Source: Dokdonia sp. PRO95 (lineage in GTDB: Bacteria > Bacteroidota > Bacteroidia > Flavobacteriales > Flavobacteriaceae). From it: a stretch of 64,000 nt of DNA. This document shows, in pieces, positions 1 to 8,772 of the stretch. The stretch covers positions 941,408-1,005,407 of the forward strand of contig NZ_CM001837.1 of the NCBI RefSeq assembly GCF_000355805.1, in the 5' to 3' direction. The translations under genes and the position numbers were made by a program. Within the stretch, counting starts at the first letter, position 1. Every line of letters starts with the position of its first letter. The notes under the pieces were generated by a model. The model worked only from the letters and a program-made list of their open reading frames with translations, ran no database searches and was not told the DNA's origin.

Positions 1-1575
1 TTCATTAATAGCATCTTCTATAGGTGCTGTACCCAGGTTGTGACCAGAAACGATAATGACATCATCTACACGTCCCGTGATTCTATAATAACCCGTTGCA
101 TCTCTTAAAGCGCCATCTCCAGTAAAATACATATTATCAAATGCCGAAAAATACGTGTCTTTATACCTTTTGTGATCACCCCATATCGTTCTAGCTATAC
201 TAGGCCATGGAAATTTAATACACAACCTTCCTTCTACTTGGTTTCCTTTTATTTCTTTCCCTTGTTCATCCATTAAACAGGGTTGTATCCCTGGTAAAGG
301 CAAAGTTGCAAATGTGGGAATTGTAGGCGTTGCAAAAGGGATAGGACTAATCATAATTCCACCGTTTTCCGTTTGAAACCAGCTATCAACAATTGGACAT
401 TTTTTCTTCCCTATATTATCATTATACCAGTGCCAAGCTTCCTCATTTATGGGTTCGCCTACGGTTCCTAAAACCTTGAGAGATGACAAATCATACTTCT
501 CTACATAACTCAAGTTCTCCTTGGCAAGTGCTCTTATCGCTGTGGGTGCTGTATAAAATTGGTTTACTTGATGTTTATCTATTATTTCCCAAAAGCGTCC
601 CCAGTCTGGAAAACTTGGAACTCCTTCATAAAGTACAGAGGTGGCACCATTTGCAAGTGGCCCGTAGACAATATAACTATGCCCAGTAATCCATCCTATA
701 TCTGCACTACACCAGTACACATCATCCTCTCTATATTGGAATACATTTTTAAATGTATATGCACTATACACCATATATCCCGCGGTAGTGTGCAACATTC
801 CCTTAGGTTGCCCTGTAGAACCAGAAGTGTATAATATAAAAAGAGAATCCTCTGCTTCCATAGTTTCGGCAGGGCATTCTGTTGATGCCTCCTTTAACAG
901 TGGTGCTACCCACTCATCACGCCCCTCTTTCATTACTACATCACCACCAGTGCGCTTAACAACAAGCACGCTCTCCACAGATGGCGTATTTTCTAATGCA
1001 TCATCTACAATACATTTAAGGTCAATTGTTTTATTACCACGATAGGAGCCATCACTTGTAATCACCATCTTACAGCTTGCATCATTGATACGCGTGCTCA
1101 ATGCAGTACTAGAAAAGCCAGCAAATACTACCGAATGTACTGCTCCTATACGCGCACAGGCAAGCATAGATACCGCAAGTTCTGGTATCATGGGTACATA
1201 AATACACACACGATCACCGCGCGTCACACCTTTACCCTTAAGCACATTTGCAAACTTGCACACGCGTTCATGGAGGTCTTTATAAGTAATATGTTCGGCA
1301 GGATCTTCAGGGTTATTGGGCTCAAAGAGCAATGCGGTTTTATTACCACGAGTATAGAGATGCCTATCGAGACAATTTTCTGTAATATTTAATTGGGCTC
1401 CATCAAACCACTTTACTTCTGGCTTTTTAAAATCCCATTCTAATACGGTATCCCAGCGCTTTCGCCAAACAAAATTTTCTTCGGCAATTTCTTCCCAGAA
1501 CTGCTCAGGCTTATCTACAGACTTTTGGTAGACTTGAAAATACTCTTGTAGACCTTTTATGTGGTAATTACTCAT
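1..1575 (-). CDS. acs: acetyl-CoA synthetase (partial, C-terminus beyond window edge)
   Basis: Makes acetyl-CoA from acetate, ATP and CoA through an acetyl-AMP intermediate, in the cytoplasm. The reading frame starts at ATG 1575 (MSNYHIKGLQEYF) and stays open to base 1, giving 525 codons; the family is about 630-650 residues, so roughly 110 C-terminal residues are missing. The AMP-binding phosphate loop YTSGSTGQPKG begins at residue 249. Near the left edge the frame reads YFTGDGALRDATGYYRITGR and then GRVDDVIIVSGHNLGT, the hinge of the adenylating superfamily, followed by GTAPIEDAINE. The catalytic lysine of the C-terminal domain, which is the usual acetylation site, lies outside the window. 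It is transcribed away from the sensor kinase at 1952. Confidence 0.95.
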   Translation of the reverse strand, partial: MSNYHIKGLQEYFQVYQKSVDKPEQFWEEIAEENFVWRKRWDTVLEWDFKKPEVKWFDGAQLNITENCLDRHLYTRGNKTALLFEPNNPEDPAEHITYKDLHERVCKFANVLKGKGVTRGDRVCIYVPMIPELAVSMLACARIGAVHSVVFAGFSSTALSTRINDASCKMVITSDGSYRGNKTIDLKCIVDDALENTPSVESVLVVKRTGGDVVMKEGRDEWVAPLLKEASTECPAETMEAEDSLFILYTSGSTGQPKGMLHTTAGYMVYSAYTFKNVFQYREDDVYWCSADIGWITGHSYIVYGPLANGATSVLYEGVPSFPDWGRFWEIIDKHQVNQFYTAPTAIRALAKENLSYVEKYDLSSLKVLGTVGEPINEEAWHWYNDNIGKKKCPIVDSWFQTENGGIMISPIPFATPTIPTFATLPLPGIQPCLMDEQGKEIKGNQVEGRLCIKFPWPSIARTIWGDHKRYKDTYFSAFDNMYFTGDGALRDATGYYRITGRVDDVIIVSGHNLGTAPIEDAINE

Positions 1576-1951
1576 TATGTATCTATTTGATTGATAAAAG
1601 ATATAGAGTATGACGCTAATAATGAAAACATTTAACGCTTTCGCGAAAGCGTACTAAAGACAAACCACCTTAATATTATCATAAATGCAAAATCTCAACT
1701 AGTTAAGGCTCAAATATGCAACAGAACACCTTTTTATAACATCAAAATTATTCATTACTGATAATTAGCGGCTTACAAAAAATTTAAAATCAATCTTAAT
1801 AAATAAAAAAACTCATCAAACATCTCAAACAATCGGTGAAAAGCAGTATTTTTTAGATTAAAAGAATATTATTAGTTAATTAAATACATTTTCTGATGTA
1901 ACAACTGCTCTAGGGGCAATTGCTTAAATTTTAATTCCCAAATCAATATTT
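1576..1951. other. divergent intergenic region acs / sensor kinase
   Basis: This 376-bp AT-rich gap separates two divergent genes and so should hold both promoters. I see no clear TAnnTTTG element on either strand. It contains one full copy of the dispersed palindrome (1635-1652). No ORF or RNA gene is supported here. Confidence 0.6.
1635..1652. repeat. dispersed palindrome copy, intergenic
   Basis: Perfect 18-bp palindrome ACGCTTTCGCGAAAGCGT about 60 bp upstream of the acs start. Confidence 0.95.
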
Positions 1952-4183
1952 ATGACTAGACTAACCATACTACTGCTAGTTGTTTTAAGCACTGTATACT
2001 CTTTTAAATCCTACAGTCAAGAGACAATCTCTCAAGAAGAAATTCTTTTAATTAAAGAAAAGCAATTTACCGTAACAGAGATAGACTCTTTGATGCCCGC
2101 CATACTTACTTTATTTAATGAGTCTAGTTATGAAAAAGTTATTGAGGTTGTACCACACCTTCTAGATAACGCTAAGAGACTCAAAGCTCCTCTTACTACA
2201 TCTCGTTTAAGAAGCATTCTAGGTAATGCATTTATACAAGTAGATGATATCCAGGGCGCCGAAGATCTTTTTAATAATGCCATAGAGGAAAATAAAAAGG
2301 CTAATGACACCTTCAATCTTGCTAGAAATCTTACCAATCTCGGGAATACTTTTTTTGAAGAAGATCCAGACAAAGCCATCACTTATTTTGAAGAGGCACT
2401 TGCTATAAGCCCAGAAATTGAAAATAGTATACTAGTTGACTTTATATCAAATAACAACCTAGCTGAGTTATATGTCATAAAAAAACAGCCCAATGAAGCG
2501 CAATACTACCTAGATCAAGCAAAGGAATTACTAACGAAAGGTGATTTTAATGGAAGGAAAAACAACTTTGAAGGAACCGTCTATCACGTTCAAAGTTCCA
2601 TCTATCTATTACAAAACAGACCTAAAGAGGCGATTGAAGCAATTAATTACTCTATGGAGGTAGCTGGTGATGAACAAGATGACAACTACAAGATTGATAA
2701 TTATAAAAACCTAATGAAGGCCTATGAAAGCTTAGGCAACTACGAGCAAGTAAATAGCATACGTAAAACCTATGATGTACTCGTCGAAAAGAGATACGAA
2801 GCAAACAAGATAAAACAGCAAAAAAATGCTACCTCTCGCTTTAACCTCAATAAATTCAAACAAGAACTACGAGCCTCAAAATTAGAAAATGAGCTCGCAC
2901 TTCAAAAAGCTGGTGAGAACAAATTATTTTTAAAAACTTCACTCGCACTAGCCGCCATACTGCTCTTATTTATCGGGACTTTATTACATGGTAGAAAAAA
3001 ACGAAAAAGACTCCTTGATAATTTAAAATCAAAGAACAAACAATATCTTCAAGCCAAAAAGAAATCTCAAAAACTAGCTAGAAGTAATACTAAATTTCTT
3101 TCTACAGTAAGCCATGAGTTAAGAACTCCGCTTTATGGAATTATAGGGCTTTCTTCTGTGTTTCTTGAAGACCCAGCGCTCAAAAACCATACGGAAGATT
3201 TAAAATCTTTAAAATTCTCTGCAGATTATCTACTGGCGCTTGTAAATGATATATTAAGCTTAAATAAATTTGACTCAAAAGAAGGCGAGCGTATCCAGAA
3301 GACTAACTTTAGACTACATAAATTACTACCTCACATTGTACAAACTCTTGAGTTTATAAATAAGAAAAACAATAACACCACAAAGGTGATTATTGATCCT
3401 AATATTCCAGACACCTTACTGGGCGATAAGACTAAAATCTCTCAAGTCCTCATGAACTTATCGAGCAATGCCAGCAAGTTTACCGAGGATGGCACAATCA
3501 CCATAAAGGCCACACTCCAAGAAAAGAATAAAGATGTAAACACCATACTCTTTAGTATAGCAGACACAGGACAAGGCATTGCCAAAGAAGAACAAGCAAA
3601 AATCTTTACTGAATTTGCTCAAGTAGGAGCTATGTCAAACCATCAAGGTACAGGCTTAGGTCTTCCCATTGTCAAGAAGATTTTGCACATTCTTGGTAGT
3701 AAACTATCCCTAGTAAGCAGGCCAAATAAAGGTTCTACTTTTTCATTTACAATTGATCTAGAAACTGGATCCGACTCCTACCTAGAAGTCCAATCAGATA
3801 TTTCAAGCTATGAACGTCTCAAAGGTAAAAAAGTACTTATTGTGGACGACAATAGCATTAACCAACTAGTAACTAAAAAGGTACTTGAACAATACGGTAT
3901 AAAAAACGAAAGTGCCAGTAATGGACAACAAGCTGTGAGCGCCGTAAAGAATAATGCCTATGATTTCATATTGATGGATATTAACATGCCTATTATGAAT
4001 GGTATTGACGCAAGTATTGTTATAAGAAAGTTTGACAGTATAACTCCTATCATTGCTCTTACAGCCACAAGCTATAAAGAGGGAGATAAAGAACTAACAA
4101 AACACGGCATTAACAATAGCATACTCAAACCCTATAAGACAGAGATTCTTTTAGACATGCTCTTAATGTATAGCTCGACCTAA
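1952..4183 (+). CDS. TPR-containing hybrid sensor histidine kinase
   Basis: Membrane kinase with a built-in receiver, 743 residues. A signal peptide (1-22) is followed by a periplasmic helical region with tetratricopeptide-like repeats (about 50-280), a coiled coil, and one membrane segment (about 326-346). The HisKA H-box reads FLSTVSHELRTPL, with phospho-acceptor H388. The HATPase domain has an N-box (QVLMNLSSNASKF, about 498-510), a G1 box (DTGQGI) and a G2 box (GTGLGLPI). A C-terminal receiver (about 627-740) keeps the acidic pair D632/D633, phospho-acceptor D676 and K726. No DNA-binding output domain is present, so phosphate probably passes to an unlinked partner. It stands alone between two long gaps, and its signal is unknown. 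Confidence 0.9.
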   Translation: MTRLTILLLVVLSTVYSFKSYSQETISQEEILLIKEKQFTVTEIDSLMPAILTLFNESSYEKVIEVVPHLLDNAKRLKAPLTTSRLRSILGNAFIQVDDIQGAEDLFNNAIEENKKANDTFNLARNLTNLGNTFFEEDPDKAITYFEEALAISPEIENSILVDFISNNNLAELYVIKKQPNEAQYYLDQAKELLTKGDFNGRKNNFEGTVYHVQSSIYLLQNRPKEAIEAINYSMEVAGDEQDDNYKIDNYKNLMKAYESLGNYEQVNSIRKTYDVLVEKRYEANKIKQQKNATSRFNLNKFKQELRASKLENELALQKAGENKLFLKTSLALAAILLLFIGTLLHGRKKRKRLLDNLKSKNKQYLQAKKKSQKLARSNTKFLSTVSHELRTPLYGIIGLSSVFLEDPALKNHTEDLKSLKFSADYLLALVNDILSLNKFDSKEGERIQKTNFRLHKLLPHIVQTLEFINKKNNNTTKVIIDPNIPDTLLGDKTKISQVLMNLSSNASKFTEDGTITIKATLQEKNKDVNTILFSIADTGQGIAKEEQAKIFTEFAQVGAMSNHQGTGLGLPIVKKILHILGSKLSLVSRPNKGSTFSFTIDLETGSDSYLEVQSDISSYERLKGKKVLIVDDNSINQLVTKKVLEQYGIKNESASNGQQAVSAVKNNAYDFILMDINMPIMNGIDASIVIRKFDSITPIIALTATSYKEGDKELTKHGINNSILKPYKTEILLDMLLMYSST

Positions 4184-4268
4184 ATGGTCACATATACATT
4201 TTACTTGACTTTCTTATTTACTTCTTATCGAAACTGACCTATTTGTGATGAGGGTTAACTTATTCTTT

Positions 4269-4282
4269 ACGCTTTCGCGAAA
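4269..4282. repeat. decayed half-copy of dispersed palindrome
   Basis: ACGCTTTCGCGAAA matches the left 14 bases of the 18-bp palindrome; the right arm is lost (followed by ATGG). Confidence 0.8.
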
Positions 4283-4516
4283 ATGGCTCTTTCAGTTAAG
4301 TTTTCTTCTAGCCTGAATGTTGTTAGAAAGAGAGTGTTTTTTAACATCTAATCCTCTAAAAGGCTCTAAAAATCTTTAAGTTTTTAAGAATATTCAAGTC
4401 TATTCCTCACTCTACACCAAGCAATTAACCTCTATTCTTATAAAAATTCTCTAAAAAAAAGGAGTTCTAACTCAATAGACGCTAAAAACCACAACACACT
4501 CTAATTCAGAAAATTA

Positions 4517-4574
4517 AAACGTTTTCAAACGTTTACAAATACTTATAAACGACTATAAACGTAAGTAAACGTTT
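4517..4574. repeat. 10-bp phased AAACG array with AAACGTTT palindromes
   Basis: AAACG starts at 4517, 4527, 4547, 4557 and 4567, exactly 10 bp apart except for one skipped position (4537 reads AAATA). The copies at 4517, 4527 and 4567 extend to the palindrome AAACGTTT. One-helical-turn spacing would place all sites on one face of the DNA, as expected for cooperative protein binding or intrinsic bending. The array lies about 170-225 bp before the ssb start codon. Confidence 0.8.
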
Positions 4575-4665
4575 AAAAGTCGGCTAGGGATTATAAGCTG
4601 TCGCATATTTGCAGTGTTCTTATTTACAGGTTGTTATTATAATTTACTTATTAGGAACAAACGAT

Positions 4666-4688
4666 TTTCTCGAGAACGGCTCGAGAAA
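4666..4688. promoter_or_regulatory. operator-like inverted repeat upstream of ssb
   Basis: Perfect 9-bp arms TTTCTCGAG and CTCGAGAAA flank a 5-bp spacer, so CTCGAGAA occurs twice, 11 bp apart. It lies 50-75 bp upstream of the ssb ATG. It could be a binding site or a leader hairpin; there is no T-run, so it is not a terminator. Confidence 0.5.
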
Positions 4689-4706
4689 GAAATATAACTC
4701 AATTTG

Positions 4707-4721
4707 GTAGGCTTAACCTAC
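4707..4721. promoter_or_regulatory. small inverted repeat before ssb
   Basis: Arms GTAGG and CCTAC flank CTTAA, ending 19 bp before the ssb ATG. Short enough to be chance, but it adds to the cluster of symmetric sites in this leader. Confidence 0.3.
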
Positions 4722-4740
4722 TCAAGAAAAACACATTATT

Positions 4741-5079
4741 ATGAACGCATTACGCAACAAGGTACAGTTAATTGGAAGACTAGGTCAAGAACCAGAAATC
4801 ACAACATTTCCAGATGGAAATAAAATTGCCAAATTCTCCATGGCAACAGATGATTCTTATAAAGACAAGAATGGACAGAAAGTAGAACGTGCATACTGGC
4901 ACAACATCGTAGTACGCGGTGGTCTTGTTAAAGTAGTAGAAAGCTATGTCCAGAAGGGACAAGAAATCGCGATAGAAGGAAAACTGACCAATCGCTCTTG
5001 GGAAGATAAAGATGGTGTAAAAAGATATATGACAGAGATTGTTTGTAACGAGTTATTGATGCTTAGCAAAAACAATTAA
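4741..5079 (+). CDS. ssb: short single-stranded DNA-binding protein (SSB paralogue)
   Basis: Binds single-stranded DNA during replication, repair or recombination. The 112 residues are almost entirely the OB-fold: an SSB N-terminus (NKVQLIGRLGQEPEI), then the FSMATDD and AYWHNIVV strands and the KGQEIAIEGKL segment. It ends at ...NELLMLSKNN. The flexible linker and acidic C-terminal tip (of the DDDIPF kind), which replicative SSBs use to recruit partner proteins, are absent, so it is probably an accessory SSB rather than the housekeeping one. Single gene followed by a strong terminator. The repeat-rich leader suggests dedicated control. Confidence 0.9.
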   Translation: MNALRNKVQLIGRLGQEPEITTFPDGNKIAKFSMATDDSYKDKNGQKVERAYWHNIVVRGGLVKVVESYVQKGQEIAIEGKLTNRSWEDKDGVKRYMTEIVCNELLMLSKNN

Positions 5080-5097
5080 TATTACATTTTTGACAAT

Positions 5098-5124
5098 AAA
5101 GGCGCTCTCACGAGCGCCTTTTCT
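5098..5124 (+). terminator. intrinsic terminator after ssb
   Basis: Stem AAAGGCGCTC / GAGCGCCTTT with loop TCAC, followed by T-rich sequence. The core AGGCGCTC-N4-GAGCGCCT is repeated in the terminator at 8720. Confidence 0.9.
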
Positions 5125-5188
5125 TATTTTATTTGCTCTAGGATAACAATATCGTAATTACGTATATTTATATCTTAAAATACAAGCG

Positions 5189-5683
5189 ATGAGCAACACC
5201 TATAAAACCACCGTAAACGAGGAGCATGAGTTCGAGGTTTCTCGTGACCAACTATCTCAACTAGATGCGGTACACACCTCTCAGAATTCTTACCATATTC
5301 TGGAGGATAATTCTTCTTTTAAAGCAACTGTAGTCTCCTCAGATTTCAGCAAAAAGACATACAACATTCAGGTAAATAGTAACAATTATGAAGTTGTTAT
5401 CAAAGACGAAATTGACATTCTTATTAAAGAGATGGGCTTCACGGTAGGAGGTTCAAAGCAGCTCAACAATCTCATTTCTCCTATGCCAGGTCTTATTATT
5501 GATGTACAGGTCTCTGCTGGTCAAGAAGTAAAAGAAGGTGACACGCTAGTGATTCTAAGCGCCATGAAAATGGAAAACAGCTTTGTATCTCATACAGACG
5601 GAGTTATCAAGGCCGTGCATGTTGTAAAAGATGACGCGGTAGATAAAGGGCAATTACTTGTAGAATTTGAAGAAGAGAAATAG
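5189..5683 (+). CDS. biotin carboxyl carrier subunit of acyl-CoA carboxylase
   Basis: Carries CO2 as carboxybiotin between the biotin carboxylase and carboxyltransferase encoded just downstream. In 164 residues, the C-terminal 75 form a biotinyl domain with the acceptor motif AMKMEN (biotinylated lysine K127), entered through ISPMPGLI. The N-terminal 90 residues are a less conserved adaptor region typical of separate carrier subunits in Bacteroidota. Its stop codon is followed directly by the next ATG (TAG-ATG), which implies translational coupling. It would need biotin from the synthesis genes at 20109-26271. Confidence 0.93.
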   Translation: MSNTYKTTVNEEHEFEVSRDQLSQLDAVHTSQNSYHILEDNSSFKATVVSSDFSKKTYNIQVNSNNYEVVIKDEIDILIKEMGFTVGGSKQLNNLISPMPGLIIDVQVSAGQEVKEGDTLVILSAMKMENSFVSHTDGVIKAVHVVKDDAVDKGQLLVEFEEEK

Positions 5684-7135
5684 ATGAAAACTATAAAGAA
5701 AATATTAATTGCAAACCGTGGTGAGATAGCCATTAGGGTAATTCGTACGGCTAAGAAAATGGGTATTAAAACAGTAGCCATTTATTCTACTGTAGACCGT
5801 AATGCACCACACGTGCGCTATGCAGACGAGGCCGTTTGCGTGGGTAATGCGCCTTCATCAGAGTCCTATTTACTAGGAGATAAAATCATAAAAGTTGCTC
5901 AAGAACTTAACGTAGATGCAATCCACCCTGGCTACGGATTTTTAAGTGAGAATTCCGCTTTCGCGAAAGCGGTAACAGAAGCACAAATGATCTTCATAGG
6001 CCCAGAGGCACACGCAATAGAAATCATGGGAAGTAAGCTCGCAGCCAAAGAAGCTGTAAAAGCATATGATATCCCGATGGTACCAGGTATTGATGAAGCC
6101 ATCACAGATGTAGAGAAAGCAAAAGCAATTGCTGCCGAAATAGGATACCCTATTCTCATAAAAGCCTCTGCCGGAGGTGGCGGAAAAGGTATGCGCGTGG
6201 TAGAAAAAGACAGCGAACTAGCATCACAAATGAGTACGGCTATTAGTGAAGCGACTGCAGCCTTTGGCGATGGATCTGTTTTTATAGAAAAATATGTTGC
6301 ATCACCTAGACACATTGAGATTCAAGTAATGGCAGATAATCATGGTAATGTGATTCATCTCTTTGAACGTGAATGTAGCATCCAGCGTCGTCACCAGAAA
6401 GTGGTAGAGGAAGCTCCATCTGTAGTCCTTACTCCGCAACTACGAGAAGAAATGGGGCAAGCTGCAATAAAGGTGGCAAAAGCATGTAACTATCGCGGCG
6501 CAGGTACCGTAGAGTTCTTGCTAGACGATCAACACAATTTCTATTTCTTAGAAATGAATACTCGTTTACAAGTAGAACACCCAGTTACCGAACTTATCTC
6601 AGGTACAGATCTTGTAGAATTACAGATACGCGTTGCTCGAGGTGAGAAGCTATCTATCGCTCAAGAAGACCTCAGCATTAAAGGACATGCACTAGAATTA
6701 CGTGTATATGCAGAGGATCCTCTTAATGACTTCTTACCTAGTGTCGGAAATCTATCTACTTACATACTCCCAGAAGGAGAAGGTATACGTATAGATAATG
6801 GTTTTGAACAAGGCATGGATATTCCTATCTATTATGACCCAATGCTCTCTAAGCTTATTGTCTACGCTCCTACGCGTGAAGAAGCTATAGAGTTACTCTC
6901 TAAAGCCATAGATGATTATAAAATAGAGGGTGCACAAACCACCTTACCTTTTGGAAAATTTGTTTGTGAGCACGAAGCTTTCCGTTCTGGAAATTTTGAC
7001 ACGCATTTTGTAAAAAAATACTATTCACCAGAAGCTTTAAAAGAAGGCTTTAAAGAAGAAGCACGTATTGCTGCTCTTATTGCGCTCAAACAACATATAA
7101 AAGAACAAAATATCTTACGCCTACCAACTGTATAA
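5684..7135 (+). CDS. biotin carboxylase subunit of acyl-CoA (probably propionyl-CoA) carboxylase
   Basis: ATP-grasp enzyme that carboxylates biotin on the carrier protein, using bicarbonate and ATP. It has 483 residues. The N-terminal domain has NRGEIAIRVIR and HPGYGFLSEN, the glycine-rich ATP loop is SAGGGGKGM (about 162-170), and the catalytic segments are ERECSIQRRHQK (228-239) and EMNTRLQVEHP (290-300). The C-terminal biotin-carboxylase domain is complete and no biotinyl domain is fused. A full dispersed palindrome lies inside the gene and encodes SAFAKA at 91-96, where the family normally has SEN..FA, so the repeat fits without breaking the fold. It is the middle gene of the operon. Confidence 0.94.
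   Translation: MKTIKKILIANRGEIAIRVIRTAKKMGIKTVAIYSTVDRNAPHVRYADEAVCVGNAPSSESYLLGDKIIKVAQELNVDAIHPGYGFLSENSAFAKAVTEAQMIFIGPEAHAIEIMGSKLAAKEAVKAYDIPMVPGIDEAITDVEKAKAIAAEIGYPILIKASAGGGGKGMRVVEKDSELASQMSTAISEATAAFGDGSVFIEKYVASPRHIEIQVMADNHGNVIHLFERECSIQRRHQKVVEEAPSVVLTPQLREEMGQAAIKVAKACNYRGAGTVEFLLDDQHNFYFLEMNTRLQVEHPVTELISGTDLVELQIRVARGEKLSIAQEDLSIKGHALELRVYAEDPLNDFLPSVGNLSTYILPEGEGIRIDNGFEQGMDIPIYYDPMLSKLIVYAPTREEAIELLSKAIDDYKIEGAQTTLPFGKFVCEHEAFRSGNFDTHFVKKYYSPEALKEGFKEEARIAALIALKQHIKEQNILRLPTV
5955..5972. repeat. dispersed palindrome copy inside biotin carboxylase gene
   Basis: CCGCTTTCGCGAAAGCGG: perfect core with a compensating change at both ends, so still fully palindromic. Read in the AFAKA frame. 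Confidence 0.95.
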
Positions 7136-7138
7136 CCT

Positions 7139-8680
7139 ATGGACGCTAATATAAAAACGCTCAACGAAAAAATTGAACTCGCACACCTAGGTGGCGGTCA
7201 GAAACGTATAGACAAGCAGCATGAAAAAAAGAAACTTACTGCTAGAGAACGCATACACTACTTACTAGACGATGGCTCTTTTGAAGAAATAGGTATTCTT
7301 GTTACACACCGTACTACAGATTTTGGTATGGAAAAAGAAATCTATTATGGAGATGGTGTGGTTACTGGTTATGGTACAGTAAATGGTCGTTTGATTTATT
7401 TATTTGCTCAAGACTTTACAGTTTTTGGAGGTGCACTCTCTGAGACACACGCCGAGAAAATTTGTAAAATAATGGATCTAGCTATGAAAACCGGAGCTCC
7501 ATTAATAGGACTTAACGATTCTGGTGGTGCACGTATACAAGAAGGTGTACGCTCACTAGGAGGTTATGCAGATATCTTTTACCGCAATGTACAGGCATCT
7601 GGTGTGATCCCGCAAATCTCGGCTATTATGGGGCCTTGTGCGGGTGGAGCAGTATACTCTCCAGCAATGACAGACTTTACTATGATGGTAGAGAACACCA
7701 GCTACATGTTTGTAACGGGACCTAATGTTGTAAAAACGGTAACTAATGAAGAAGTAACCTCAGAAGAACTAGGAGGCGCAAGCACACACAGTTCAAAGTC
7801 TGGTGTGGCACATATAACCTCTTCAAATGACGCACAATGTCTTGAAGATCTTAAATCTTTATTGAGCTACTTGCCGCAAAATAATACGGAAACACCTGAG
7901 AATTTACCGTTTACACTTAAGGATGAAGTGCGTGACCAACTGGCAACCATTATCCCAAATAGTGCAAACAAGCCTTATGATATGCACGAGGTAATAACGG
8001 GTATCATAGATGAGGATTCTTTTTATGAAATCCATAAAGATTATGCTGAGAATATCATCGTAGGTTTTGCTCGTTTAGGAGGTCGTAGTGTGGGTATCGT
8101 TGCAAATCAGCCTATGTTCCTTGCCGGAGTGCTAGATGTAGATAGCTCAAAGAAAGCTGCTCGTTTTACAAGATTCTGTGACTGTTTCAATATTCCTTTG
8201 CTCGTTCTTGTAGATGTTCCAGGTTTCCTTCCAGGTACAGATCAAGAATGGAATGGAATTATTACAAACGGAGCCAAGTTATTATACGCACTTAGTGAAG
8301 CTACCGTACCAAGAGTAACAGTGATTACAAGAAAAGCATACGGAGGCGCTTATGATGTGATGAACTCTAAGCACATAGGTGCAGATCTCAACTATGCATG
8401 GCCTAGTGCTGAGATTGCTGTAATGGGAGCAAAAGGAGCCAGCGAGATCATCTTTAGAAAAGAAATAAGCGCAGCAGATAATCCTGAAGAAAAACTATTT
8501 GAAAAAGAAAGTGAATATGCAGAGAAGTTTGCAAATCCTTATCGCGCAGCACAACGTGGCTTTATAGACGAAGTGATTATGCCGCAAGACACGAGACGTA
8601 AGCTCATAAAAGCATTTAGCATGCTAGAAAACAAGAAGGTAGAGCTTCCTAAAAAGAAGCATGGAAATATTCCTTTATAG
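7139..8680 (+). CDS. acyl-CoA (probably propionyl-CoA) carboxylase carboxyltransferase subunit
   Basis: Transfers the carboxyl group from carboxybiotin to the acyl-CoA; crotonase-fold cytoplasmic enzyme. It has 513 residues, the usual length for PccB/AccD-type beta subunits. N-terminal motif [24 protein letters not shown]-half oxyanion region [20 protein letters not shown] and [14 protein letters not shown]-half [14 protein letters not shown] and [10 protein letters not shown]. It starts 3 bp after the biotin carboxylase stop. Propionyl-CoA is the likeliest substrate given the separate-carrier architecture, but an acetyl-CoA or broader specificity cannot be excluded from sequence alone. Confidence 0.93.
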   Translation: MDANIKTLNEKIELAHLGGGQKRIDKQHEKKKLTARERIHYLLDDGSFEEIGILVTHRTTDFGMEKEIYYGDGVVTGYGTVNGRLIYLFAQDFTVFGGALSETHAEKICKIMDLAMKTGAPLIGLNDSGGARIQEGVRSLGGYADIFYRNVQASGVIPQISAIMGPCAGGAVYSPAMTDFTMMVENTSYMFVTGPNVVKTVTNEEVTSEELGGASTHSSKSGVAHITSSNDAQCLEDLKSLLSYLPQNNTETPENLPFTLKDEVRDQLATIIPNSANKPYDMHEVITGIIDEDSFYEIHKDYAENIIVGFARLGGRSVGIVANQPMFLAGVLDVDSSKKAARFTRFCDCFNIPLLVLVDVPGFLPGTDQEWNGIITNGAKLLYALSEATVPRVTVITRKAYGGAYDVMNSKHIGADLNYAWPSAEIAVMGAKGASEIIFRKEISAADNPEEKLFEKESEYAEKFANPYRAAQRGFIDEVIMPQDTRRKLIKAFSMLENKKVELPKKKHGNIPL

Positions 8681-8719
8681 TTCCTTGTTTTAAGAAAAAT
8701 AAATACATCATTGCTTTAT

Positions 8720-8750
8720 AAAGAGGCGCTCATAAGAGCGCCTCTTTTAA
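8720..8750 (+). terminator. intrinsic terminator of carboxylase operon
   Basis: Perfect 12-bp stem AAAGAGGCGCTC / GAGCGCCTCTTT with loop ATAA and a trailing T-run within the 3' arm. Confidence 0.93.
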
Positions 8751-8760
8751 TTGGTATTAA

Positions 8761-8768
8761 TAACTTTG
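8761..8768 (+). promoter_or_regulatory. -7-like element before recQ
   Basis: TAACTTTG matches the Bacteroidota TAnnTTTG element, but lies only 4 bp before the ATG and has no TTG at a suitable -33 distance. If real, the transcript is nearly leaderless. Confidence 0.35.
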
Positions 8769-8772
8769 TAAG

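Larger units (their letters stand above)
4184..4740. other. 557-bp intergenic region upstream of ssb
   Basis: No ORF or RNA gene is supported. From left to right it holds a half-copy of the dispersed palindrome (4269-4282), CTCTAAAA at 4354 and 4364, a 10-bp phased AAACG array (4517-4574), an inverted repeat around CTCGAG (4666-4688) and a smaller inverted repeat with arms GTAGG/CCTAC (4707-4721). The repeats cluster in the 230 bp before the ssb start, which suggests control of that gene. Confidence 0.6.

Noticed and set aside
1135-1392. Plus-strand frames within 483-1392
   Set aside because: All lie opposite the acs gene, whose frame is well supported by motifs; shadows.
1455-1469. GCGCTTTCGCCAAAC in acs as a palindrome copy
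   Set aside because: It encodes the acs segment FVWRKRWD and lacks the symmetric right arm; resemblance is probably coincidental.
4269-4740. Non-coding RNA or riboswitch upstream of ssb
   Set aside because: Inverted repeats are present but no known riboswitch core or conserved RNA fold could be recognised by eye.
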